Positions 34,258 to 45,403 are shown, counted from the first letter of the stretch. The stretch: DNA of 64,000 nucleotides from Raffaelea ambrosiae (GCA_002778195.1 PCDI01000006.1:1865950-1929949), one strand, 5' to 3'. Made by a program: numbers and translations. The notes: a model not told the origin generated them from the sequence alone.

Positions 34258-34980
34258 ATGGACAAACCATTACCAGACGCACAACAGCCGCCGGCCGCCG
34301 CGGCGGGGTCATCATCGCCGTCATCGTCGGCGGGCGAGCTGGCGACCAAACCAAAACGCGACGAGCTCCCCTACTACGGCACGCCGCCGCTGATGCACAC
34401 GGGCACCATCATGGTCGCCGTGCTGGCCCCGGTCGCCCTCATGCTGCCGCCGCGCAACTTTGGCATCCGCCAGCTGTTCCTGACCGGCGCCACCTTCTTT
34501 GCCACCTCCCAGCTGGCCTACGACTACACCGGCCAGTCGATCTACGAACGCTTCCAGTCCCGCGCCAGCCAGTACTCCCGCATGACGTCGGATCTGCCCG
34601 AGTCTGCCCGGCTGCGCCAGGCCGCCATGAACGCCGAGCGCGAGCGGCGGAAACGAGAGGCCGATGCGGCCGCAGCAGCTGCGGCGACCGCCGCCGACGA
34701 CCAAGACAACAAGAACAAGCAGCAGCAGCAGCCGAGCACGCTGGAGAAGATCTGGATGGGCAAGGAGAAGGAGGACTGGGCCCTCGAGCGGGCACGGCAC
34801 GAGAAGGAGATGATCGACTCGGGGGCAGGCATCTGGGGGCTGATTACGGAGCAGGTCGGCGACGTGTTTGGCGATCTGTTTGGGCTCAAGAAGGAGGAGG
34901 GCAGCCGTGAGGCTGACGCTGACGGGGCCAAGCCGGCCGAGAAAGAGAAACCAGCCGACAAGCCAGCCGGGTCGAGGTAG
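34258..34980 (+). CDS. Conserved-looking fungal membrane protein, two helices and charged tail
   Basis: ATG 34258 opens a 240-residue frame, immediately after an ACACACACGCACACA leader. A Pro/Ala/Ser-rich N-terminus precedes two hydrophobic segments at about 47-63 and 69-87, separated by a PPRN turn. A helical charged tail (about 105-240) follows, with ERERRKRE, poly-Ala, Gln-run and Lys/Glu/Asp-rich parts. Proteins of this size and layout in fungal genomes are often labelled 'rhomboid family membrane protein', but no rhomboid catalytic motif (GxSx or HxxxN) is present here, so I do not apply that function. An organelle-membrane location is plausible. A true rhomboid gene lies 2 kb downstream; I see no evidence linking them. 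Confidence 0.75.
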   Translation: MDKPLPDAQQPPAAAAGSSSPSSSAGELATKPKRDELPYYGTPPLMHTGTIMVAVLAPVALMLPPRNFGIRQLFLTGATFFATSQLAYDYTGQSIYERFQSRASQYSRMTSDLPESARLRQAAMNAERERRKREADAAAAAAATAADDQDNKNKQQQQPSTLEKIWMGKEKEDWALERARHEKEMIDSGAGIWGLITEQVGDVFGDLFGLKKEEGSREADADGAKPAEKEKPADKPAGSR

Positions 34981-36966
34981 AGACGATCATCGATTTGGGG
35001 GGGGGGGGATGACCGAAAAGACGCCTAGGCTGAAAGACGTCTGGGCTGAAAGCCTTGGCCCGACTTGGCTTTTAGAAGAACACGAGATGCAATCTGGGAC
35101 AGGCTGGGACATTCCGGAACGGGCATGACGGATGCTGGAATGTGAATGTTGGGATCATCAAAACCATATACTGGGACTCTTTTTGTTTTTATTCCTTTGG
35201 GGCGCCTATGGGACGGGTACAGCGGATGACGAAGAATGAAAGCAAAAAAACCAAGGGACAAACCTGAAAGTATTACTGTACATAGAAAAAGCCAGACGCC
35301 AATAGCGAATGCGAACGAATCCATACTCTCTAGAGGATATGAGCTGGGCTGGCGGGTGCCAGATGACCGGTGGCCAAGGACCGTCCAGAGGAACAGAGGA
35401 ACAGAACAGAGGAACAGAGGAGGACCATGGCCAGACCAAGCCTGGGTTGTCTGCTGTTGTCCGAGGCGATCTTTTGGGCAGGGTTCCTACACCACCAGCG
35501 CATAAAATATGGGGGACAACGCGTCAGCTCATGCGCAACGCCTGACCAGAAAGGCTGGGCGTGGGACACGAGAACACGAACAATAGGCGAAAAAAAGCAC
35601 AAAATGCACAAAAGCACAAAAGCACCAGGAACACAAAGAAACACGAAAGGCTGTGGATGTGCACTGCTCTGCGTGGCGGAAGCAGGTGACATGCCACCTG
35701 GGAGCCCTCTCGTCGAGAGGAGGTCGGTTTTACGAGAAAGCAGGCAAAAATGCTCGTCGACATTCCGAGAATCGGTTTTTTTATTAGTCAGAGGGACCTC
35801 CCAAAAGCCTGTTTGCCCAACCCATGGCGCTAACCCAGCAGCGGACCCATTATTACGTAGCAGTCCGCGAACTGCCCCCCCGTGGCTCAGTGGCTCATGT
35901 CCGACAGCTTGGGGTCGGTGCTAAAAGTAGAAACACTGGCTACATGCGTGCCAGCCAGGGCCGATGCATAGCTAACACACCGCCACTGCTGAGCGCCCTC
36001 TAGCTGTTAGCATGCTGACGCACCGTGTCGGCCACGCGTACCTCTTTACGCCTACCCGCCCAGACTAGTGTCTCAGCCCACCCCATCTGCACGTCTGCTG
36101 CACTGCCATGCCAGCCATTCCCAACCCAGGCTGTTGGCCTTCTAGCCAGGAGAAACCAACAACGCGACCAGCGTGCGCCGGCTTGAGCCCCTATATTTTT
36201 TTTCCATTTCCCATTTCCCAGTTTCCTGTCCCCCCCCCCCCCCCTGTTACACACTCTTCTTTTCGCATTGTTTCCGATTCCTGCACCTCGTGTCTGTGTG
36301 TTTCTTTTTGATTGTTTCCTTACTTTTTTTTCTCGTCCTCTCTTTTTTGTCTTTGCCTTTTTCATTTTCATCTTGTCGCGACATCTTCCCCCTTCTTGCA
36401 TGGTCGCTCGTTTTCTTTTCTTTTTTTTGGCCTGCCGTCCCGAAATACGACAAAAGAAGGGCGACGTCGAAATCAGAAATCGATACAGCAGATCGCAGAA
36501 ACCCAGAAACCCACAAACCCACGACGCCGACAACACCACCCCGGCGATCCCCTTGCCCTTGCCAAGCGAGCCGAACCCTCCCAGGCATCTGACCGACAAG
36601 CCAACCAGACCAGGCCACCTTAGTGCACCCAACAACACTTCGTCTCGCGGCCGCCTTGTGCTTTCTTCTCTTCCCCCTGCTTCTTCCCCCCTCCCCACCC
36701 ATCGTTTGTTCTTTTCTTCATTCACGAAGAGCCCAGCCCTGAGCGAACTCTCGACGGCTCGACGACACCCGCGGGCCAACCTGAAACACCTTCCGACGAC
36801 GTTGCCTCTTTTTTTTCAAAGGCCTTGCAGTGTCCGACCCCAACAAAGAAGACACTTGGGGGATACGAGCAGAATCCGAAGCACAAGACCCCGACATTCC
36901 AGGACACACTAGTCTCGACAACCCCGACACGTCCTGTCTCGTCGTCGCCCACGCACCATCGTCACC
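34981..36966. other. Intergenic region and rhomboid promoter
   Basis: No convincing gene is seen. A GAACAGAG-type short repeat occurs near 35389-35425. A run of 15 C occurs at 36230-36244. The plus strand becomes C/T-rich from about 36180 towards the rhomboid start codon, as expected of its promoter and leader. Confidence 0.6.
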
Positions 36967-38793
36967 ATGGCTGGCCAGTACGCCAACAATGGGTATGGCG
37001 GCTACTCGTCGCCCAACTACAACAGCTATGCCGACCCGTCGCGGCATCCGCACGCCGACGACTTGTACAACACCGCCTACAACCCGTCGGCATCCACAAC
37101 GAGCACGACGACTCCCACCCCGGGCCTCACATCCTCCCCGACGGCCTATTCATCGCGGCAGCACCTCGTCGACGAGCCGTCGTCGTTGCCGGCCGGCACC
37201 TCGGCGGCGGCCGGAGGAGGCGGCCCGAACCGGATCCGCTCGCCGTTCGACACCGTCTTTGACGACAACATGTACCCGGCCGTGTCGCACTCGCAGAACA
37301 GCCTGCCGCAGCAGCAGGACACGGCCTACTATGCGCGCGGCCGGCGGCCGTCGTCGGACGACCTGGGGCAGCAGCAGCCCGCGGACAGCATTCCTCTGCG
37401 GGACCGGGTGGCCAAGGGCGCGGAGTCGCCGGACCACATCTACGACATTCCGCAGCCGGACCCGGAGCAGCAGCGGCAGCGGGGGCCCGGCGGCGCCAAG
37501 CGGCCGGTGCGGTTTGGCGAGCTGGGGATGTTTGGGGCGGACCGCAAGCGGATTCCGTGGGTGGTGTACCTGTTGACGATAGCCCAGGTTGCCGTGTTTG
37601 TTGGCGAGATTGTGAAGAATGGTAAGTTGAGGTAGAAGAGACCTTTGAAGCGAGGAGAGAAAGAGGGAAAGAAGAAAAAGAGCGAAGCGAGGACAAAAAA
37701 AGAAAACGAGCGAAGCGAGGACAAAAAAAAGAAAACGAGCGAAGCGAGGAAGAAAAGGACAGAAAAAAAAGAAAACGAGCGAAGCGAGGACAAAGAAAAG
37801 AAAACGAGCGAAGCGAGGACAAAAAGAAAAAGAAAATTAAGCGAGGACAAACAACTAACATGACAGGTATCCTCACGGGCTCGCCCATCGAAATCAAACC
37901 GTCGTTCAACCCCATGATCGGCCCGTCGCCGTACGTGCTCATCAACATGGGCGCGCGCTACGTGCCCTGCATGCACAACATCGACGGCGTGGACTACTGG
38001 AACATCAACTGGCAGTGTCCCAACACGACGACCAACGACGCCCTGTGCTCGCTGTCGGACCTGTGCGGCTTCGGCGGGTTCCACGAGAGCACCAGCAACC
38101 CGTCGCCGGAGCCCAACCAGTGGTTCCGCTTCATCATCCCCATGTTCATGCACGCCGGCATCATCCACATTGGCTTCAACATGATGCTGCAGCTGACGCT
38201 CGGCCGCGACATGGAGCGCGCCATCGGCCCCATCCGCTTCTTTTTGGTCTACATCTCGTCGGGCATCTTTGGGTTTGTCATGGGCGGCAACTACGCCGCG
38301 ACCGGCATCGAGTCCACCGGCGCGTCGGGCTGTCTCTTTGGCATCATTGCGCTGACGCTGCTGGACCTGCTGTACTCGTGGCACGACCGGCGCAACCCGG
38401 TCAAGGAGCTGCTGTTCATCCTGCTGGAAGTCGTCATCTCGTTTGTGCTGGGCCTGCTGCCGGGCCTGGACAACTTTTCGCACATTGGCGGCTTTCTGAT
38501 GGGCCTCGCGCTGGGCATCTCCGTCCTGCACTCGCCCAATGCGCTGCGCCGGCGCATCGGCGAGGACGCCTCGTATGCGTCGGTCAACGCGACGTACTCG
38601 GCGGCCAAGCCGCTGCCGTTCCTGCGCAGCCCGATCGGCTTCTTCAAGGGCCGCAAGCCGCTGTGGTGGGCCTGGTGGTTCCTGCGCGCGGGCACCATTG
38701 TGGCCGTCGTGGTGGGCTTCATTATGCTGCTGAAGAACTTTTACACGTACCACCACACCTGCAGCTGGTGCAAGTATCTGAGCTGTCTGGTAA

Positions 38794-38837
<44 letters not shown>

Positions 38838-38957
38838 GGCCTCTAACATCCACAGCCTGTCAACAACTGGTGCGATAGCGGCAACCTCCAAATCACCAAC
38901 ACCACGAAGCGTGACCTGTTTATGGCAGCGATGGCACAACCAGTGCCTGTCTTTTGA
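36967..38957 (+). CDS. Rhomboid intramembrane serine protease
   Basis: Exons 36967-37621, 37867-38789 and 38856-38957 give 559 residues from an ideal CACCATGG start. It is an intramembrane serine protease. A disordered N-terminal domain of about 200 residues, rich in Tyr, Ser, Gln and Pro, precedes the first helix (IPWVVYLLTIAQVAVFVG). A loop with several Cys follows. The helix with HIGFN supplies His319 and Asn323 of the oxyanion site. GASG carries the nucleophile Ser372, and HIGG supplies the catalytic His424. All catalytic positions are intact. The layout, with a long cytosolic N-terminus and a helix at each end of the six-helix core, suits the PARL-independent eukaryotic rhomboids of the secretory pathway. 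The substrate is unknown. Intron 1 (37622-37866) is filled by a tandem repeat, and intron 2 (38790-38855) by a CT run. Confidence 0.95.
37640..37850. repeat. Purine-rich minisatellite inside rhomboid intron 1
   Basis: About six variants of AACGAGCGAAGCGAGGACAAA, 20-36 bp apart, alternate with A/G-rich filler. The block occupies most of the 245-nt intron. The sense strand is almost pyrimidine-free, unlike the pyrimidine-rich introns elsewhere in the window. Confidence 0.9.
38797..38834. repeat. CT dinucleotide run in rhomboid intron 2
   Basis: About 19 CT repeats form the body of the 66-nt intron, between the donor and the CTAAC branch-like site. Confidence 0.9.
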
Positions 38958-39524
38958 GGGTGGATTGGAGAATCTCATATTGGAGAGGGAACACTTGCCA
39001 AATGCAATCGATGATTCTGCATATACCGTATGAGACCGCATGAGACCGCATGATACCGCATGTTGTTTATGGACGGTCCATAATATCTGTTTTGGGCATG
39101 TTTGGCATGAGATGTGTTTTTTTTTTGTCTTGTTTCTGCATCGGTGCAAGTCATATCATTATATGCCCCGGGCCATGAGTGCATTGGGACTGAGACTGCT
39201 GTCTTGTCCGTTGGATTTTGATCTTGATTCCTATTTTGAATTTCTTTTTGTCTCTTTTTTTGCGTTTGAGAGTTCTTGGGATCTCTGCTTCACAGCGATG
39301 GCGTTTTCAGGGACAATGGGGGTTGGACCAAGAAAAGAACATATCATAACATTGGAAACATTGGGAAATCAAAATTGACGCAGCTCTTTTTTGCTACCAT
39401 TGGTGAGGAATGAACATGATCTGTCGTGCTGCTGCTGCTACGTGTACACGGGGCCCTATTCGTCGCGACTCGGCTTTGCGGACGGGTGCGATTTCCTAGG
39501 CCTCGTCGCCTCTTCTCTCTCTCC
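38958..39524. other. Convergent intergenic region
   Basis: This separates the 3' end of the rhomboid gene from the 3' end of the leftward Zn2Cys6 gene. It contains a CGCATGAGACCGCATGA-type short repeat near 39033-39062 and T-rich stretches. No gene is seen. Confidence 0.55.
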
Positions 39525-41801
39525 TCACAAACGCAGCCCGTGCTTCTCCAGCAGCGGCGCCACCCTCGGCCGCCACGCGGCGGGCAGCTCGGCATAGATG
39601 GCCCGCAGCTGCTTGGGCCCCGTGGGGCCGATCATCCAGATGTGCTGGAACGGCACCCACAGGGCAAAGAAGTGCGCCAGCAGCACCAGCGCGCGCGGGC
39701 GCCGCTCCGTCAGCCACACCTGCAGCTCGCTCGGGAAGAAGTAGGCCGCGCCCGCGAACCGCCGGCACAGCGCATTGATCGAGTCGTCCGCCAGCGCGGC
39801 CGCGCACCAGCCAATGTAGCACAGCACGCGGCGGTAGACGACCATGTCGGCGGGGGTATCGGCGGGGGGAGAGGGGGTCGCGGTGGCGGATGCGGTGACG
39901 GATGCCTGTGTGCCGGATGGCTCGTCTGTCGACGCGCCCTGGCCGTCTGTCGACGCGCCCTGGCCGCCTGCCGACGCGCCCTGGCCGCCTGCCGACGCGC
40001 CCTGGACATCCTCCAGCAACCACAAGTACGGCTCGGCATTGGCCGGGTCAAAGATCTCGTCCGGGTCGAAGCGCGGCGGCGTGTGGATGAACCGGTTGGT
40101 GGTCTGGTGGCGCTGTTGGGTCTCCTCGGGGCTGGCATTCCCGGGGTTGGCATTCTCGGGGTTGGCATTCTCGGGGTTGGCATTCTCGGGGTTGGCACTC
40201 TCGGGGTTGGCACTCTCGGGGTTGTCGGAAGGCGTGCTCCCCGAGCCAGAAGAACCAGCGCCGTCTGGTTGTCCATCCAGGCCGTCTTGGCTGCTGGGCC
40301 CGCTCTGGCTGCTGGGCCCGTTCTGACGACGCGGCCCGTCCTGGTCGTTTGGGTTCCCCTGTCCCTTCTGGCCGCTGTGGCTGTGATGCCGGTCCGTGTG
40401 CAGAATGTGGCACAGATGCTGGTGTGTCTGGCAGTTGAAGTTCTGGGGGCGGGTGTTGTCGCTGTCGCGGGTGTTGTCGCTGTCGTGGGTGTCTTGGCTG
40501 GCACCATGATCGGACAGGGACCCATTTCGCGATCCTCGCGATCCTCGCGATCCTCGCGATCCTCTCGACTCGCCTCCCCCCGCGACAAGGGCCGGCGTGC
40601 GCGCGCCCGTCCCGCTGTCCTCGGCCGCGTAGCCGCCCTCGCTCAGGTACGCCCGCGCCGCCAGCAGCACCTGGAACGCGCCGCGGCCCATCTGCAGCCA
40701 CTCGCTCGGCGGCTGCCACGGCTGCACCGGCAGCGTCTGCACCAGCGCAAAGCTGTGGTTCAGCAGCATCAGGCTGGCAATGCAGATCGCGTCCGCCGTC
40801 GCGCGGCTCAGATTGTCCACCGCCCGCCGCTGCGCCCGCAGCGCCATGGCGAGGTACTGCTGCTGGAGCAGGCGGTGCCGGTCCCGGCGGTCCTGGCGGT
40901 CCTGGCGGTCCTGGCCGAGAGTCTCCGAGTCGGTCTCGTCGGGGGAGTCCGCCTCGCCTCCGCCTTGGTCCCCCCACCCCCCCTCGGCGCCGACCCAGAT
41001 GCTCAGCGCGGCGTGCGCCAGGACGGCATACAGGATGCTGTCGTTCTGAAAAGCCATGCTGACCAGGTCGACGGACCAGACAAAACCGCGGGGGGCGGGG
41101 GCGCTGGTTGTCGTCGTCGTCGTCGTCGTCGTCGCGCGCGCGCGCTGGCTGGAGGAGGAGGCGGCCGCGGTGGTGGCGGTGGTGGCGGTGGTGGCGGCCC
41201 CGTGGACAACGCGGCTGCTCGGGGTGGAGGGCGGGGCCTCCATGCGCTCGGGCGGCACCAGGGGCCGGCCAAAGGTGAGGCTCTGGTTGAGGAGGTAGTG
41301 GTGGAGCAGGCGGAGCTCGGTGAGTCGGCGGCTGCGCGTCTCGGGGAGGCGCAGGACGGCGTCGTCGGAGTCGTCGGGGTCGGGTCCGGCGTCGACGGAA
41401 TTGGGTCCGGCGGTGGCCCGGGTCCCATAGTCGGTGGCTCCGGTGCTGTGGGTGTTGGGCTCGTGGGTCCCCGTATCCCCTCCGTGGCCATGGTCACTGC
41501 GGTGCCGGTCCCTTCCGTGGCTGTCTCGGCCGTGGCCGTGGCCGTAGTCGGGCCCCTGGCCCTCGTCGTCGGTCGGCCGCCCCCGCTTCCGGTGGACGAT
41601 GGTCGAGGCCGTCTCGGGCGTGTGGTTCACGCCCAGGTCGACGGCAAACGGATACACACACTCGACCATGTGGCGGCTGCAGCCGGAGCACACCGGGCGC
41701 TTCTCGTCGCACTTGACGCGACGCGCCTTGCATCGGAGACAGCCGAACCGCGACTTTTTGTGGTAGAGCCGGGGGCCATGCGGCCGGCGTGGGGGGTCCA
41801 T
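39525..41801 (-). CDS. Zn2Cys6 transcription factor, UPC2-like layout
   Basis: A single exon of 758 residues reads from ATG 41801 to TGA 39525. No ATG exists further upstream in the open frame. The zinc cluster at about residues 21-48 has spacing C-X2-C-X6-C-X6-C-X2-C-X6-C with GCLRCKARRVKCDEKRPVC, the form seen in UPC2-like sterol regulators and many relatives. A LRLLHHYLLNQSL helix and a later region (MALRAQRRAVDNLSRATADAICIASLMLLNHSFAL) match the fungal_trans_2 arrangement. Three coding tandem repeats interrupt the protein: SRG triplets from GATCCTCGC units (40525-40565), NPENA pentads (about 40125-40215) and DGQGAST heptads (about 39925-40005). Pathway and targets are not indicated by the neighbours. 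The long frames on the opposite strand are shadows of its codon bias. Confidence 0.9.
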   Translation of the reverse strand: MDPPRRPHGPRLYHKKSRFGCLRCKARRVKCDEKRPVCSGCSRHMVECVYPFAVDLGVNHTPETASTIVHRKRGRPTDDEGQGPDYGHGHGRDSHGRDRHRSDHGHGGDTGTHEPNTHSTGATDYGTRATAGPNSVDAGPDPDDSDDAVLRLPETRSRRLTELRLLHHYLLNQSLTFGRPLVPPERMEAPPSTPSSRVVHGAATTATTATTAAASSSSQRARATTTTTTTTTSAPAPRGFVWSVDLVSMAFQNDSILYAVLAHAALSIWVGAEGGWGDQGGGEADSPDETDSETLGQDRQDRQDRRDRHRLLQQQYLAMALRAQRRAVDNLSRATADAICIASLMLLNHSFALVQTLPVQPWQPPSEWLQMGRGAFQVLLAARAYLSEGGYAAEDSGTGARTPALVAGGGESRGSRGSRGSRGSRNGSLSDHGASQDTHDSDNTRDSDNTRPQNFNCQTHQHLCHILHTDRHHSHSGQKGQGNPNDQDGPRRQNGPSSQSGPSSQDGLDGQPDGAGSSGSGSTPSDNPESANPESANPENANPENANPENANPGNASPEETQQRHQTTNRFIHTPPRFDPDEIFDPANAEPYLWLLEDVQGASAGGQGASAGGQGASTDGQGASTDEPSGTQASVTASATATPSPPADTPADMVVYRRVLCYIGWCAAALADDSINALCRRFAGAAYFFPSELQVWLTERRPRALVLLAHFFALWVPFQHIWMIGPTGPKQLRAIYAELPAAWRPRVAPLLEKHGLRL

Positions 41802-42315
41802 TGGCGGCCGCGGGGGGTAAGGGTGGAGCGCGGTTTCTCGAGAGCCCACGAAGGGTCCGGAGGGAGGCCCCAAGACCGGTCAATGCGGGTGCCAGGGAGG
41901 GTCCCGGGGAGGAGGTGTTCGGTGATGGGCTCCACGTAGTACAGACCAGGCAAACGCGACCCGGACAGACCAGGTCGAATGAGGGCACCAGGTCAAACCG
42001 GCGCCAACCGACTACAAAGTATGTGCAGCTGGAGATGGCCGGTTGGTGTCCCCCCCCTCCCCCCTACGTCACAAGCCAAAACTCGTCGAGCAAAAAAAAA
42101 AAGTGGACAAGCCAGCTCCCACCCTTTTGGGCAGAATCGGCGAGCCAACAAGATCGGCGAGCCAACAAAAATCGGCGACGGAGAGCAAGAGACGAAGAAG
42201 GCCCTCCTCCTCTTTCCAAAAGAGCGATCCAGCAAAAAAATGGAGCGAAGAAAGATGGGCGAGAGCGTGGTGGGAGGAGCAACAACACGGAACCAACAAT
42301 GGAGAAGAAAAGTAC

Positions 42316-42350
<35 letters not shown>

Positions 42351-43125
42351 CGTGCTGTGCGTGTCTTTCGTCGTTCCGGCGCAAAACATTCCTCAGCCAC
42401 GTGAAAACCCGTGCCGCCAGGGAGGGGGGGGGGGGGGGGGGGGGGGGATGAGAGTGCGGCTGACGAGGGTCCCATGGGATCGATGCGTGTGTGTTGTGTG
42501 CCCGAGTGAAGCGTGCTCGCCCCCCCGAAAAGTCTTGTTGCGTCCCCTCACAAGGAGCGACGAAACCAGCTTTCCAGGGACGCACAACCGCGAATCGCTG
42601 TTCGTTCTTGGGGCTCGACTTGGGCTCCAGGCCTGGACACACGCCCCCGGAACGCACCGTGCTGGTCTGGCCAGGAGTCCTCCGTAGAGTGTCTGCAAGG
42701 GAGTGGGATCCTCGCCGTATGTATTGTCTTGCATGTAACCTGTCACAATGGGGGGGGGGGGGTTTACAAATCACAGCCACCGTCACAGTCTCATTTCAGC
42801 CCCCCGTCATAATTCGCAGCGTTATGATTTTACGAGGCGCCCGTTTGGTGGCCTGGACGCCCGTCTGACTTGTCCGAGTCGCCCCGTCTGTGACTTTCTT
42901 GACAACGTCCATGGTACAGATTGGAGCAAATTGGAACAAATTGGAACAAATTGGATCTTTTGGTTTCTTCTGCTCTTCCTGTGTGTGTCCTGTGTACAAC
43001 GCGCATCCGGTGGTGTGCACATCTGTGTATCTGTGTATCTTGTGTGTATCTTGTGTGTGTCCTGCTCTGGCTGTGTCTTCTCGTGTGCTGTCCAACAAAC
43101 ACACCGCCGACTCGGCAGGGACTCC
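41802..43125. other. Intergenic region with long poly-G
   Basis: This includes the promoter of the leftward Zn2Cys6 gene. It holds a GA run (42317-42352), 24 consecutive G (42424-42447) and a second G run of about 14 near 42749. No gene is supported. Confidence 0.6.
42424..42447. repeat. Homopolymer of 24 G
   Basis: The uninterrupted G run lies about 620 bp upstream of the leftward Zn2Cys6 start. It is about 70 bp downstream of a GA dinucleotide run. The exact length in the genome may differ, since such runs are error-prone. Confidence 0.85.
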
Positions 43126-44840
43126 TCACTTGGGCGACATCGCCTCCGACGGCCCGCTGTGCGCTTCCCGTCGCGCCTTGGCCCCCGCCTTGAGCTTCTC
43201 CCACTTCTCCCGGTACTTTTGCAGCGTCTTTTCTTGGCGCGCCCGTTCCTTTTCCGAGGCGTCCAGCCGTGCCAGCGCCCGCGCCAGCTCGTCCTCCAGG
43301 TCCCGCGTCCTCTGCTGGAGGTCGGTCCCGGCCCCGGTCCCCCCCGTACTCCCCGCCCCGGCCCCGGCCCCGGCCCCGCCCGTACTCCCAAACACGGTCG
43401 TGGTCCCACCCCCGCCGGGCGACCCCGGCCGCATAAACCGCATGCTCTCCTGCAGCGCCATGTGCGAGTGCTGCGCGTTCGCCTCAAAGGCATGCAGCCG
43501 CTTGCTCAGCTTGTCCAGCATGTCCTTCAGGCTCTGGTTCTCCGTGTACAGCTCCTCCACCACATGCTGCGACCCCTGCCCCGTCGTGCGGTGCATCCGG
43601 TTGCCCAGCCCGGCAAAAGGCGCTGCTGCTACGGCCGCTGCGGCGGCGGCGGCGTCGCGCGTCGTCGTCGTCACCGTCGCCGTGCGCCGTGCCAGCGGAG
43701 AGCCGTCCCGCCTCCTCTGCCTCCTCTTCGCCTCCTGCAATTCCTGGACATCGCGAAAATCGTCATCGTCGTCGTCTCCGTCCCCCAACAGGTCGTCGTC
43801 ATTGCTGTGATCACCGCCGCCACCGCCGCCACCACCACTACCACCACCACCACCACCATGCACCACCGACGCGGCCATGTGGCGGCGCTTCTCTTTTTGG
43901 TCAAAGCTCAGAATGTTGGCATACGACGCCGTGTGGCCCGTCTTGGGCACAACATAGAACGAGTCGGCCGCCGCCGCGCTGCCGCTGGGCAGGCCGTCGC
44001 GGCCAATGGCGCGCAGCGCCGCCTGGGAGTAAATCTTGGACAGCTCCGGGTCGGCCGCGCTGGTGCTGGACATGGACGGCGTCTGGAGGTGGTTTCGCGC
44101 TGTCCGTCGGGGGTTGGGGTGGTGGTGAGGAGAAGCAGCAGCAGAAGCAGCAGCCGAAGAAGAAACGGCCTGCTGCTGCTCGTGGCTCTTGTCTGTCGTC
44201 ATCGACAGCGACTCTTCGGTGATCAGCGGCAGACCCGCAAAGGCCAGCGGCGCCGACAGCCGGTTGAAGATGCTGCCAAAGCGGTTGTAGAAGCGCGAGA
44301 AGCCCTCGTCCGAGGAGGTCGTGCTTCCCTGGGCGCTGTTTTTGTGATCGTCGTCGTCGTCGTCGGCATCGGTGCCCAGCAGCATGGGCGGTTTTTGCGA
44401 AGCTTGTTGTTGAAGCGATGGCAGCTGGGGGGGCACCCAGCTCGGTTGTTGTTGTTGTTGTTGTTGCTGCTGCTGCTGCAGCACACTCTGCATCTGCGCC
44501 CGCGAGCTGTTGTCGGGCCGGCCGTGGGCCTCCAGGCTGCCCGGCGCCTGGTCGCTCGATATGCTCGGGGCGGCCGGCTGGCCGCGCTGCTGCTTGTTGT
44601 TGGCGGAGCGGATGCCGCGGGCCGAGGCCAGGTTGCTGGCAATGGACGACGACAGCTCGCGCGCGGGCGGGTACCGGCGGCTGGTGGTGTGGCTCGTGCT
44701 GAGAGCGTTGGCCATGGCGGCCGCGCCGGCGCGGTGGGCAGCCGCCGCGGCGGACATGGATGCCGCGGCGGGCGAGGGGCGTTCGGCAGTCGAGGAAGGG
44801 GTGGTGGTCGTCGTCGTCATCGCCGTCATCGTCGTCGTGT

Positions 44841-44878
<38 letters not shown>

Positions 44879-45403
44879 ACGACAGTGGCGGCCTTGGTGG
44901 CGGGATCGGCCGCCGTGGGGTCGGTGCCGGCAAACTCGCCACGGGAGACGACACCGGAGACGGACGTCGTGGTGGCTGCCGGCCCCTTTGCCGTCGTCGT
45001 CGCTGTTGTAGACACGGGCCCGGCCAAGGCATCTTTCTCGTTGATCGAGTCGGCGTCGGAGATCTGTTGCTGCTGCTGCTGAGTCGGCAGCGGCGGATGC
45101 TCCAGGGAGTAGCGCAGCAGCTGGGACAGACGCTCGTGGTGCTGCTCGAGCAGCTTCAGGGTGCGCAGGGCTTCGATGCTGGACGTCGTCTGGGCAGCCG
45201 AGGCAAACTCGCCGGCGGCCAGGGCGTGTTCGGAGACGGCGACGGTGGTGTCGGCGGTGTGGGTGGCGATGGACGCCTCTCGGGCATGGTCGTGGGCCTG
45301 GGCGAGTAGGTGTTTAGCACAAGGAGAGCCTCGAGCAGAAGGAAACAATCTCTACAAGAAGGGAAGCGTCCAGCCGTACCTTGATCAGTGGTGAAGACTC
45401 CAT
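43126..45403 (-). CDS. MIT-domain and coiled-coil protein, Atg38/NRBF2-like
   Basis: Two exons, 45403-45380 (eight codons) and 45297-43126, give 731 residues. The 82-nt intron has a GTACGG donor and a CTAAAC branch-like site before CAG. Residues 9-85 form a helical hairpin-like segment beginning AHDHAREAS and ending EQHHERLSQLLRY, consistent with a microtubule-interacting and transport (MIT) domain. Central low-complexity runs (Ala13, Gln10, Thr, Asp, Gly) follow. Conserved-looking islands are FYNRFGSIFNRLSAPLAFAGLPL and SFYVVPKTGHTASYANILSFD. The C-terminus has two coiled coils, about 590-635 and 667-715. MIT plus C-terminal coiled coil is the layout of Atg38/NRBF2, the dimeric subunit of autophagy PI3-kinase complex I. 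That assignment is moderate; another MIT protein of endosomal traffic is possible. The first exon choice keeps the MIT helix in phase. Confidence 0.75.

Noticed and set aside
35880..35930. TGGCTCAGTGG resembling a tRNA A box
   Set aside because: No GGTTCGANNCC B box at the right distance and no acceptor stem can be formed.
34258..38957. Possible functional pair: two-helix protein and rhomboid protease
   Set aside because: They are separated by 2 kb with separate promoters, and the small protein lacks rhomboid catalytic motifs.
39426..41939. 837-residue plus-strand frame
   Set aside because: It runs antisense to the Zn2Cys6 gene, whose zinc cluster and MHR clearly mark the minus strand as coding.
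42748..45309. 853-residue plus-strand frame
   Set aside because: It is antisense to the MIT/coiled-coil gene and has only Arg/Val/Gly-rich sequence.
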